Shown here: positions 35,724-47,207 of the stretch, one piece after another | How positions within the stretch are numbered: the stretch's first letter is position 1 | How the letters are laid out: every line of letters begins with the position of its first letter | Source: Thinopyrum elongatum | Lineage: Eukaryota > Streptophyta > Magnoliopsida > Poales > Poaceae | DNA: 64,000 nucleotides | Assembly: GCA_011799875.1 (NCBI GenBank) | Contig: CM022300.1 | Span: forward strand, 114,899,201-114,963,200 | Direction: 5' to 3' | Translations under genes and position numbers: made by a program | Notes under the pieces: model-generated | The model's database searches: none | Seen by the model: the letters and a program-made list of their open reading frames with translations, nothing else | What the model was told of the DNA's origin: nothing

Positions 35724-36284
35724 AACACATAGCTACTGGTACAAACCCTCAGCCCCGAGGGTGGACTACTCCCTCCTCATCGTGGTGGCCGCCAGGATGA
35801 TGAAGATGCCACCGGTGATGATTTCCCCCTCCGGCAGGGTGCCGGAACGGGGTCTAGATTGGTTTCTCGTGGCTATAGAGGCTTGCGGCGGCGGAACTTC
35901 TGATCCTAGGGTTACCCCTGATGGTTTCTCTATTTATAGGAATTTTTGGCGTTGGTTTCACGCTAAGATGGGCCTCGAGGTGAGCACAACCCACCGGGGC
36001 ACGGGCAAGGGCCCAGGCGCGCCCCGGTGTCTTGTGCCCTACTCCTTCACCTTCTGGTCCTTTCACAAAGCTTCGAGGGTCTCTTTTGTTCCAAAAAAAA
36101 TCGTCAACAAGTTTCAGCTCATTTGGAGAACTTTCATTTCTGCACAAAATAACACCCACGGTAGTTCTGCTGAAAACAGCGTCAGTCCGGGTTAGTTCCA
36201 TGCAAATCATACCAAAACCATATAAAATTGTTGTAAACATGGCATGAATACTTCATAAATTATAGATACGTTGGAGATGTATCA
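34743..36284 (-). repeat. T4 5' LTR
   Basis: 1542 bp, partner of 6159-7689. It includes a GA microsatellite of fourteen units at 35693-35720 and a minus-strand TATAAATA box at 35938-35931. Confidence 0.94.
35931..35938 (-). promoter_or_regulatory. TATA box of the T4 5' LTR
   Basis: TATAAATA on the minus strand, conserved in the other LTR at about 7332-7339. Confidence 0.6.
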
Positions 36285-36289
36285 CTGCT

Positions 36290-39200
36290 ACATTCAGATC
36301 CATATGTATTTTGCAAATCTCTATGTCTCCATCCTTGACCTTTTCACGAATGGAGTTGAAGCGTCTCTTGATGTGTTTGGTTCTCTTGTGAAACCTGGAT
36401 TCCTTCGCCAAGGAAATTGCTCCAGTGTTGTCACAAAAGATTTTCATTGGACCCGATGCACTGGGTATTACACCCAGATCGGATATTAACTCCTTCATCC
36501 AGACTCCTTCATGTGCTGCTTCCGAAGCAGCTATGTACTCCGCTTCACACGTAGATCCCGCCACAATGCTCTGCTTGGAACTGCACCAACTGACAGCTCC
36601 ACCATTCAATATAAATATGTATCCGGTTTGTGACTTAGAGTCATCCGGATTAGTGTCAAAGCTAGCATCGACGTAACCATTTACGACGAGCTCTTTGTCA
36701 CCTGCATAAACGAGAAACATATCCTTGGTCCTTTTCAGGTACTTTAGGATGTTCTTGACCGCTGTCTAGTGATCCACTCCTGGATTACTTTGGTACCTCC
36801 CTACCAGACTTATGGAAAGGCACACATCAGGTCTGGTACACAGCATAGCATACATGATAGAACCTATGGCTGAGGCATAGGGAATGACTTCCATTTTCTC
36901 TCTATCTTCTGCAGTGGTCGGGCTTTGAGTCTCACTCAACTTCACACCTTGTAACACAGGCAAGAACCCTTTCTTTGACTGATCCATTTTGAACTTCTTC
37001 AAAACTTTGTCAAGGTATGTGCTTTGTGAAAGTCCTATTAAGCGTCTCGATCTATCCCTATAGGGAATGCAGTTTTGACGTCCACTTGCCAGATTTCATA
37101 ATCATAAAATGCGGCAACTGCTAACATGATTCGGACAGACTTAAGCATCGCTATAGGTGAGAAAGTCTCATCGTAGTCAACCCCTTGACTTGTCAAAAAC
37201 CTTTCGCAACAAGTCGAGCTTTGTAGACAGTAACATTACCATCAGCGTCAGTCTTCTTCTTGAAGATCCATTTATTTTCTATGGCTTGCCGATCATCGGG
37301 CAAGTCCACCAAAGTCCACACTCTGTTCTCATACATGGATCCTATCTCAGATTTCATGGCCTCAAGCCATCTGTCAGAATCTGGGCTCATCATAGCTTCT
37401 TCATAGTTCGTAGGCTCGCCTTGGTCTAATAACATGACTTCCAGGACAGGATTACCTTACCACTCTGGTGCGGATCGTGCTCTGGTTGACCTACGAGGTT
37501 CAGTAGCAACTTGATCTGAAGTTTCATGATCATTATCATTTGCTTCCTCTCTAGTTGGTGTAGGCATCACGGGAACGGTTTTCTCTGATGTGCTACTTTC
37601 CAATTCGAGAGAAGGTACAATTACCTCATCAAGTTCTACTTTCCTCCCACTCACTTCTTTCGAGAGAAACTCCTTCTCTAGAAAGGATCCATTCTTGGCA
37701 AAAAAGATCTTGCCTTCGGATCTATGGTAGAAGGTGTACCCAATTGTTTCCGTAAGGTATCCTATGAAGACACACTTCTCCGATTTGGGTTCGAGCTTAT
37801 CAGGCGGAAACCTTTTGACATAAGTGTCACAACCCCCAAACTTTAAGAAATGACAGCTTAGGTTTCTTGCCAAACCATAGTTCATACGGTGTCATCTCAA
37901 CGGATTTAGACGGTGCCCTATTTAACGTGAATGCGGCTGTCTCTAATGCATAACCCCAAAATGATAGTGGTAAATCGGTAAGAGACATCATAGATCGCAC
38001 CATATCTAATAAAGTACAGTTACGACGTTCGGGCACACCAGTACGCTGTGGTGTTCCAGGTGGCGTGAGTTGTGAAACAATTCCACATTGTTTTAAATGA
38101 AGGCCAAACTCGTAACTCAAATATTCGCCTCCGCGATCAGATCATAGAAACTTTATTTTCTTGTTACGATGATTCTCCACTTCACTCTGAAATTCTTTGA
38201 ACTTTTCAAATGTTTCAGACTTGTGTTTCATCAAGTAGATATACCCATACCTACTCAAATCATCTGTGAAGGTCAGAAAATTACGATACCCGCCGCGTGC
38301 CTCAATACTCATCGGACCGCATACATCGGTATGTATTATTTCCAATAAGTCATTAGCTTGCTCCATTGTTCTGGAGAACGGAGTTTTAGTCATCTTGCCC
38401 ATGAGGCATGGTTTGCAAGTATCAAATGATTCATAATCAAGTGACTCCAAAAGTCCATCTGCATGGAGTTTCTTCATGCGCTTTACACCAATATGACCTA
38501 AACGGCAGTGCCACAAATATGTTGCACTATCATTATCAGCTTTGCATCTTTTGGCATCAATATTATGAATATGTGTATCACTACGATCGAGATTCAACAA
38601 GAATAGAACATTCATCAAGGGTGCATGACCATAAAAGATATTACTCATATAAATAGAACAACCATTATTCTCCGAATTAAATGAATAACCGTCTCGCAAT
38701 AAACAAGATCCAGATATAATGTTCATGCTCAACGCGAGCACCAAATAACAATTATTGAGGTCTAAAACTAATCCCGAAGGTAGATGTAGAGGTAGCGTGC
38801 CGACGGTGATCACATCGACCTTGGAACCATTCCCGACGCGCATGGTCACCTCTTCCTTAGCCAATCTTCGTTTCTTCCGCAGCTCCTGTTTCGAGTTACA
38901 AATATGAGCAACCGAACCAGTATCAAATACCCAGGAGCTGCTACGAGCATTAGTAAGGTACACATCAATAACATGTATATCGAATATACCTTTGTTCACT
39001 TTGCCATCCTTCTTATCCGCCAAGTATTTGGGGCAGTTCCGCTTCCAGTGACCATTCCCTTTGCAGTAGAAGCACTCAGTTTCAGGCTTGGGTCTAGCTT
39101 TGGGCTTCTTCCCGGGAGTGGAAACTTGCTTGCCATTCTTCTTGAAGTTCCCTTTCTTTTCCTTGCCCTTTTTCTTGAAACTAGTGGTCTTGTTAACCAT

Positions 39201-39827
39201 CAACACGTGATGCTCCTTCTTGATTTCTACCTCCACGGCCTTAAGCATTGCGAAGAGCTCAGGAATCGTTTTATTCATCCCTTGCATATTATAGTTCATC
39301 ACGAAGCCTTTGTAGCTTGGTGGCTGTGACTGAAGAACTCTGTCAATAACACTATCAACCGGAAGATCAACTCCCAGCTGAGTCAAGTGGTTATGATACC
39401 TAGACATTTTGAGTATGTGTTCATTGACAGAACTATTCTCCTCCATCTTGCAGCTATAGAACTTGTTGGAGACTTCATATCTCTCAACCCGGGCATTTGC
39501 TTGAAATATTAACTTCAACTCTTGGAACATCTCATATGGTCCATGATGTTCAAAACGTCTTTGAAGTCCCGGTTCTAAGCCGTAAAGCATGGCACACTGA
39601 ACTATCGAGTAGTCATCAGATCGAGCCTGCCAGATGTTCATAACATCTGCAGTAGCTCCTGCAGCAGGTCTGTCACCTAGCAGTGCATCAAGGACATAAT
39701 TCTTCTGTGCAGCAATGAGGATAATCCTCAAGTTATGGACCTAGTCCGTGTAGTTGCTACCATCATCTTTCAACTTAGCTTTCTCTAGGAATGCATTAAA
39801 ATTTAGGGGAACGGTAGCTCGGGCCAT
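36290..39827 (-). pseudogene. gag-pol: T3 Angela-like copia gag-pol (broken, RT active site deleted)
   Basis: It starts at ATG 39827 (MARATVPLNF). In order it shows gag, a CCHC knuckle CFYCKGNGHWKRNC, protease WVFDTGSVAHIC, GAG-pre-integrase (CRLGHIGVKRM...CKPCLMGK), integrase (HTDVCGPM, PPGTPQR), the RT start (ENKWIFKKK, WQVDVKTAF) and RNase H (VDASFDTNPDD, STCEAEYIAASEAA, KTKHI-like RTKHI). Defects include TAG at 39743-39741, TGA at 38144-38142, a frameshift near 37850, a stop at 37457 and another near 37193. Near 37058-37066 the text jumps from VDVKTAF to RDRSRRLIGL, so the RT palm with the catalytic YVDD is missing. T4 interrupts the frame at 36289; the last codons are at 6158-6070. The longest open piece is 39731-38142. 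Confidence 0.9.
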
Positions 39828-41018
39828 TGATCTACAACATAGATATGCAAAACTATAAGACTAAGTTCATGATAAATTAAGTTCAATTAATCAAATTACT
39901 AATGAACTCCCACTTAAATAAACATCCCTCTAGTTATCTAAGTGATAAATGATCCAAATCAACTAACCCATGTCCGATCATCACGTGAGATGGGGTAGTC
40001 ATCAATGGTGAACATCTCTATGTTGATCATATCTACTATGTGACTCACGTTCGACCTTTCGGTCTCTAGTGTTCTGAGACCATGTCTGTACATGCTAGGC
40101 TCGTCAAGTTTAACCCAAGTATTCTACATGTGCAAAACTATCTTACACCCGTTGTATGTGAACGTAGAGTCTATCACACCTGATCATCACGAGGTGCTTC
40201 GAAACGACGAACTTTGGCAACGGTGCATACTCGGGGAGAGCACTTTTATCCTGAAATTTAGTGAAGGGATCATCTTATAATGCTACCGCCGTTCTAAGCA
40301 AAATAAGATGCATAAAGGATAAACATCACATGCAATCAAAATATGTGACATGATATGGCCATCATCATCTTGTGCTTTTGATCTCCATCTCCAAAGCATC
40401 GTTATGATGTCCATCGTCACCGACTCGACACCTTGATCTCCATTGTTGCGTCGGGGTCGTCTCGCCAACTATTGCTTCTACAACTATTGCTAACGCATAG
40501 CGATAAAGTAAAGCAAGTACATGGCGATTGCATTTCATACAATAAAGAGATAACCCTAAGGCTCCTGCCGGTTGTCGATATTACAAAACATGATCATCTC
40601 ATACATCAACATATATCACATCACAACATGCCCTGCAAAAACAAGTTAGACGTCCTCTACTTTGTTGTTTCAAGTTTTATGTGGCTGCTATGGGCTTCTA
40701 GCAAGAACCATTCTTACCTACACAAAACCACAACGGTGATTCATCAAGTTTGCTGTTTTAACCTTCTTCAAGGACCGGCCGTAGTCAAATTCGATTCAAC
40801 TAAAGTAGGAGAAACATACACCCGCCAGCCACCTTTATGCAAAACAAGTTGCATGTCAGTCGATGGAACCGGTCTCATGTGCGTGGACATGTAAGGTTGG
40901 TCCGGGCCGCTTCATCCCACAATACCACCGAATCAAAATAAGACGTTGGTGGTAAGCAGTATGACTATCACCACCCACAACTCTTTGTGTTCTACTCATG
41001 CATATCATCTACGCATAG
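39828..41018 (-). other. T3 untranslated leader
   Basis: About 1.2 kb between the primer site and gag. It is typical Angela leader text and the short frames on both strands have no support. Confidence 0.7.
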
Positions 41019-41036
41019 ACCTGGCTCGGATGCCAC
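41019..41036 (-). other. T3 primer binding site
   Basis: Directly after the 5' LTR the minus strand reads GTGGCATCCGAGCCAGGT, a variant of the copia initiator-Met primer site. Confidence 0.75.
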
Positions 41037-42810
41037 TGTTGGGGAATGTTGCATGGAAAAAAAATTCTACGCACACGCAAGATCTATTCATGGAGATGCA
41101 TAGCAACGAGATGGGAGAGTGTGTCTACGTACCCTCGTAGACCGTAAGCGGAAGCGTTTAGTAACGCGGTTGATGTAGTCGAACTTCTTCGCGATCCAAC
41201 CGATTGAGTATCGAACGTATGACACGTCCGCGTTCAGCACACGTTTAGCTTGGTGACGTCCTCGCCTTCTTGATCTAGCAAGACGAGCGAAGTAGTAGAT
41301 GAGTTCCGGTAGCACGACGGCGTGGTGACGGTGATGGTGATGCTATCTCCGCGGGGCTTCGCCTAAGCATTACGAAAATATGACTGAGGGACAAAACTAT
41401 GGAGAGGGGCGCCGCACACGGCTAAGACAATTGTCGTGGTTATGTGTGGCACCCCCTTCCCACATATATATAGGTGGGGGAGAGGGGAGAGGCCAGGAGG
41501 CGCCCCAAGTAGGGCCGAATCCTACTTGGGGTCTTCCCCAAGCCGCGCTCCCTCCTTATTTGAGTGCGGGAGGAAGGCAGGGGGATGTGGCGCCCCCCCC
41601 CCCCCTTTCCTTTCTCTCGCGAGGAGGGAAAGGCAGGAGGGGCCACCCCTCCCCTTTCCTTCCCCTAGGGCTGGACGGCCGGGGAGAGGGGCACGACAGC
41701 CCCCTAGTGGGCTGGTCTGTCCCCTCCTTTGGCCCATTAGGCCCATACACTTCCCGGGGGGTGTCCGGAACCCCTTCCGGTGCCCCGATGACTATCCGGT
41801 ACACTCCGAAACCCTTCCGGTGTCCGAATATCATCATCCTATATATCAATCTTTACCTCCGGACCATTCCGGAGCTCCTCGTCATGTCCGTGATCTCATC
41901 TGGGACTCCAAACAACATTCGATTACCAAATCATATAACTCATATAACACTATATCGTCAACGAACGTTAAGCGTGCGGACCCTACGGGTTCGAGAACTA
42001 TGTAGACATGACTAAGACACCTCTCCGGTCAATAACCAATAGTGGAACCTGGATGCCCATATTGGCTCCTACATATTCTACGAAGATCTTTATCAGTCAA
42101 ACGTTATGACAACATACGTAATTCCCTTTGTCCATCGGTATGTTACTTGCCCGAGATTCGATCGTCGGTATCTTCATACCTAGTTCAATCTCGTTATCGG
42201 CAAGTCTCTTTACTCGTTCCATAAAACATCATCTTGCAACTAACCTCTTAGTCACTTTGCTTGCAAGGCTTCTTATGATGTGCATTACCGAGAGGGCCCA
42301 GATATATCTCTCCGATACTCGGAGTGACAAATCTAATCTCGATCTATGCCAACTCAACAAACACCTTTGGAGATACCTATAGAGCATCTTTATGATCACC
42401 CAGTTATGTTGTGATGTTTGATAGCACACAAGGTATTCCTCCGGTATCTGGGAGTTGCATAATCTCATAGTCGAAGGAATATGTATTTGTCATCAAGAAA
42501 GCAATAGCAATAAACTGAACGATCAATATGCTAAGCTAACGGATGGGTCTTGTCCATCACATTATTCTCCTAATGATGTGATCCCGTTATCAAATTCCAA
42601 CACATGTCTATGGTTAGGAAACCTTAACCATCTTTGATCAATGAGCTAGTCTAGTAGAGGCTAACTAGGGACACGGTATTTGTTTATGTATTCACACATG
42701 TATTTAAGTTTCCGATCAATACAATTCTAGCATGAATAATAAACCTTTATCATGAATAAGGAAATATAAAACAACAACTTTATTATTGCCTCTAGGGCAT
42801 ATTTCCTTCA
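41037..42810 (-). repeat. T3 5' LTR
   Basis: 1774 bp, partner of 4302-6040. It includes about 20 extra bp near 41550 (ctccctccttatttgagtg) and a minus-strand TATATATAT at 41472-41464. Confidence 0.94.
41464..41472 (-). promoter_or_regulatory. TATA box of the T3 5' LTR
   Basis: TATATATAT on the minus strand, also present in the 3' LTR near 4730. Confidence 0.6.
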
Positions 42811-42815
42811 ATAGG

Positions 42816-44907
42816 CCCTTCCCAGAGGGAAGTAGGGATTTGTAGAGGTGCCCGAGCTCAAAGCTTAAATTGAGAGATAATTTTTTTTGAGAGGCATACT
42901 TTTCCCGTCAACGAAAACGACCGAGTAATTCCCAACACTTTCCATGCTAGATATATCATAGGTGGTTCCCAAAGAGGAAATAAAGTTTATTCCTTTTTCC
43001 ACAATTCTTTCACAATCCATGGCTAGCCGTATCCACGGGTGCCTTCCATACCAACACTTTCCAAGGAATTTATTATTTGACAACATAAAGTAAATTTCCT
43101 TTTCATTTCGGGACTAGGCATCCCTATTACCGCCGTACTCTCGTGCAATGACACATGAATAAACAATCATCTTGAGAATAACACATCTAGCATGGAAAAT
43201 ATTGGCCACCCCGTGCCGCTTCATGAGCGGTACGAGCACACAAAAAGGAAATTTATTTTGAAAATTTAGAGATGGCACATACAAATTTGCTTAGAACGGC
43301 ATGGAAATACCGCATATAGGTAGGTATGGTGGACTCATATGGCAGAATTGGGTTTAAATATTTTGGATGCACAAGTAGTATTTCTACTTAGTACAAGTGG
43401 AGGCTAGCAAAAAGATTGAGAAGCAACCAACCAAGAAACGAAAAATCACATAAGCGAGCATTAAGCATAACTAACACAGAATAATGCACCACAAGTAGGA
43501 TGTAATTTCATTGCATAACTATTGACTTTCGTGCTTGCATAGGGAATCACAAACCTTAACACCAATATTCTTACTAAAGCATAATTACTCACCAACATGA
43601 CTCACATATCACTATCATCATATCTCAAAACTATTACAAAGAATCAAGTTTATTTTGTCCAATGATCTTCATGAAAGTTTTTATTATATCCCTCTTGAAT
43701 ATCTATCACATTGGGACTAGTTTCATATATTGCAATTGCTTTTGACAAGCTCAAACAAATTTAAGTGAAGAACATCAGCATAAAATTTTTCGTCTCTCAA
43801 AATAATATAAGTGAAGCATGAGAGAATTTCTTCAAAAATTTACTAACTCTCAAATAAATCTAAGTGAAGCATGAGAGCATTTATTCAAAAATATTAAAGC
43901 ACACCATGCTCAAAAAGATATAAGTGAAGCACTAGAGCAATTCCATAGCTCAAAAAATTTAAGTGAAGCATAAAGAGCAATTCAAACAAATCATAGCATA
44001 ATTTTGGCTCTCTCAAATAGGTGTGTCCAGAAAGGATACTTGTGACAAACTAAAAATCAAAACAAGCAAAGACTCGTATAATACAAGACGCTCCAAGCAA
44101 AACTCATGATATGTGACAAATAAAAATATAGCTCCAAGTAAACTACCGATGGTCGTTAGAAGAAAGAGGGGATGCCTTCCGGGGCATCCCCAAGCTTAGT
44201 TGCTTGGTTGTCCTTGAATATTAACTTGGGGTGCCATGGGGCATCCCCAATCTAAGGCTCTTTTCACTCCTTATTCCTTCATCCATTGCGATCTCACCCA
44301 AAACTTGAAAACTTCAATCACACAAAACTTAACAAAACCTTCGTGAGATCCGTTAGTATAAGAAAACCAATCTTTAGTTTAAGTATTGTTGCAAACCCAT
44401 TCAAATTTTGTTATTGCATTATATCTACTGTATTCTAACTTTTCCATGTCTTATACCCCCCGATACAATCCATAGATTCATCAAAATAAGCACACAATGC
44501 AAAGAAAACATAATCTGTCAAAAACAGAACAGTCTGTGAAGATGCGAATTGTTATCATACTTATATAACTCCAAAAATTGTGAAACATTAGTAAAACATA
44601 GAAAATTTGTATATGAATATTTTTTAAAAAATTCAGAATTTTTTGTCACTTCTGTGAATTTAAAAAAATTCTGTTACTGGACGCAAAAGTTTCTATTTTT
44701 CAACAGGATCAAATCAGCTATCACCCAAGCTATCCCAAAGGCTTTACTTGGCACAAATAGTAATTAAAACATAAAAGACACAATCATAACTGAGACCTAA
44801 TTGTGTAAACAATCAAGAACAGAAAAAAAGGCAAAAAATATATTCATTGGGTTGCCTCCCAACAAGCGTTGTCGTTTTATGCCCCTAGCTAGGCATAATG
44901 CATAGAT
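42816..44907 (-). other. T2 non-coding region with hairpins and tandem repeats
   Basis: 2.1 kb downstream of the T2 protease with no gene. It holds five imperfect copies of a taagtgaagcatgagagc unit (43755-43985) and a perfect 9-bp hairpin GGGGATGCC / GGCATCCCC (44168-44191). A second imperfect hairpin lies near 44225-44250 and a TTGGG...CCCAA stem at 44847-44862. A block at 43318-43410 is shared with T4. RT and integrase would be expected here in an autonomous element and are absent. Confidence 0.8.
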
Positions 44908-46988
44908 TCAAGTGTTGTGAGCTTTAGTTTTTGATCCATAGGATGACCTCATGATTGATTCATATGGTGGCCTAATTCTTGTTCTAGGGAAGTGTTCCAT
45001 CCCCTTTCTAAGTGAAACTTGAAATTTAATATTGCCTTCTTTCATATCGATCACGGCACCAATAGTACATAAAAACGGTCTACCAAGTATAATTGGACAA
45101 GATGAATTGCAATCAATATCAAGAACAATAAAATCTATGGGCAAATAATTTCTATTTGCAAGAATAAGAACATCCTTAATTCTTCCCAAAGGCTTTTCAA
45201 TATTGGAATCCGCCAAGTGCAAATTAAGAGAACATTCTTCAATATCGGTAAGACCAAGCACATCACATAAAGATTTCAGAATTGTGGAAACACTAGCACC
45301 CAAATCACATAAAGCAAAGCACTCATAATTTTTAATATTGACTTTAATGGTAGGTTCCCATTCATCATGTAATTTTCTATGAATTGAAATCTCTAACTCC
45401 AATTTTTCTTCTAATGCTTTCATCATGGCATCTACGATATGTTTAGTAAAAGCTTTATTTTGTTCATAAGCATGGGGTGAATTTATCATGGACTGCAACA
45501 AAGAAATACATTCAATCAAAGAGCAATTATCATAATTAAAGTCTTTGTAATCCAAAAGAGTGGGCACATCACTAGTTAAAGTTTTGACCTCTCCAAACCC
45601 ACTTTTATCAATTTTTTCATCAAGATTTTCACCCTCCAAATTATCGGGATGCCCTCTAGCTAAAGTTGAATCTTCTTCAGTACCTTTATCATCAATTTTA
45701 ATTTTACTAAACAAGGAATCAATAGAAGAAACACCAATCACTTTAAGATCTTCATCATTTTTATGAAAGCAATCACTAGAAAACGCTCTTTCTAAAAATT
45801 ATCTCTTAGCTCTAAGCATAGCGGTTCTTTTCTTACTTTCATCCATAGAAACATATAAGGCTTTAATTGATTCATCAATCTTGGGTGCAAAAGTTTTCAA
45901 CTTGAGATTTTCTACATCGTGAGAACTTCTATCAATGCTTCTAGACATATCATCAATCTTATTCAACTTTTCTTCTATCGTAGTATTGAAAACTTTTTGA
46001 GCATTGATAATTCTTTAATATTATTCTCAAGATCAGAGGGATTTCTATTACTATTGTAAGAAGAATTACCATAGGAATTACCATAATTATTAGAGGAATT
46101 CCTAGGAAAAGGCCTAGGATTAAAATTACCTCTATAAGCATTGTTATTAAAATTATTTCACGAGACAAAATTCACATCTACGGGATCACTATTTTTCTCA
46201 ATCAAAGTAGACAAAGGCACATCATTAAGATCAATAGGAGCACTTTTATTAGCAACCAATTTCATAAGCGCATCAACTTTTTCACTCAAAGTACTACTTT
46301 CTTCAACCGAATTAATTTTTTTACTAGTAGGCGCTCTTTCGGTATGCCATTGTGAATAATTTGCCATAATATTATCAAGCATTTTAGTAGCTTCACCCAA
46401 AGTAATTTCCTTAAAAGTACCACCCGCGGCGGAATCTAAAAGATTTCTAGAAACAAAGTTCAATCCCGCATAAATTTTTTGTATGATCATCCAAAGATTT
46501 AAACCACGAGTAGGATAATTTCTTAGTATCAACTTCATTCTTTCCCAAGATTGTGCAACATGTTCATGCTCAAGTTGCTCAAAATTGATGATTTGAGTTC
46601 TAAGGGAAATAATTTTTGCGGGCGGAAAATACTTAGTAATAAAAGCATCTTTGCACTTATCCCAAGAATCAATACTATTACGAGGCAAAGAAGAAAACCA
46701 AAATTTTGCATGATCCCTCAAAGAGAAAGGAAATAATTTCAACTTCACAATATCATTGTCCACATCTTTTTTCTTTTGCATATCACACAATTCTACGAAT
46801 GTGTTTAGATGGGACGCGGCATCCTCATTAGGAGTACCGAAAAATTGCTCTTTCATAACAAGATTTAACAAAGCGGCATTAATATCACAAGATTCCGCAC
46901 TAGTGGCGGGAGGAGCAATCGGAGTGCTAATAAAATCATTATTATTGGTATTGGAAAAATCACACAACTTGGTGTTTTCTTGAGACAT
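44908..46988 (-). pseudogene. gag: T2 gag and aspartic protease (frameshifted)
   Basis: From ATG 46988 (MSQENTKLCDF) the gag domain reads FFGTPNEDAASHLNTFVELCDM, FPFSLRDHAKFWFSSLP, KCKDAFITKYFPPAK and EHEHVAQSWERMKLILR, a retrotransposon gag fold. A TGA at 46160-46158 interrupts it. The same frame continues into an Asn-rich basic stretch and then breaks near 46000. The protease follows at 45741-44908 in another frame: FALCDLGASVSTI with active-site Asp, then CPIILGRPFLCTIGA. CDLGAS rather than D(S/T)G is a variant seen in related Triticeae gypsy elements, to my knowledge. The frame ends cleanly after the protease at 44908, with no RT downstream. Confidence 0.85.
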
Positions 46989-47179
46989 TGTGACTACGCA
47001 AACAAGATTGCAAACAAAAAACAGATCTGACGAGAAAACGGCGAAAGAAAAAGAGGGTGAATAAAATGGCAAATTTTTGTGAAGTGGGGGAGATGAAAAC
47101 AAGAGGCAAATGTCAAATGATGTAAATTGCAAGGAGATAAGATTTGTGATTAGGAACCTGATAGATGTTGATGATGTCT

Positions 47180-47207
47180 CCCCGGCAACGAAGCCAGAAA
47201 TTCCTTT
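47180..47207 (-). other. T2 primer binding site
   Basis: Next to the 5' LTR the minus strand reads AAAAGGAATTTCTGGCTTCG and then TTGCCGGGGAG. It is a mutated form of the tRNA-Asp-type gypsy site also found in T4. Confidence 0.65.

Larger units (their letters stand above)
6159..36284 (-). mobile_element. T4: WHAM/Sabrina-type non-autonomous gypsy retrotransposon (hosts T5, T6)
   Basis: The LTRs are 6159-7689 and 34743-36284. Without T5 and T6 the element is about 7.2 kb. A tRNA-Asp-type primer site follows the 5' LTR. The only coding sequence is one 329-codon orphan frame (34554-33565). No gag zinc knuckle, protease, RT or integrase is visible, so it is non-autonomous. Its non-coding modules and LTR termini match those of T2, which suggests a common mobilising partner. 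The LTRs differ by about 3.5% by eye. Confidence 0.9.
4302..42810 (-). mobile_element. T3: Angela-like copia retrotransposon (hosts T4-T6)
   Basis: The LTRs at 4302-6040 and 41037-42810 have plus-strand ends TGTTGGGGAA and TTTCCTTCA, the termini of Triticeae Angela-type copia LTRs. A primer site, gag-pol and polypurine tract occur in minus-strand order. Without T4-T6 it is about 8.4 kb, a normal full length. The LTRs differ by roughly 5% by eye, and gag-pol has several stops, frameshifts and an RT deletion, so it is inactive. Confidence 0.92.
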
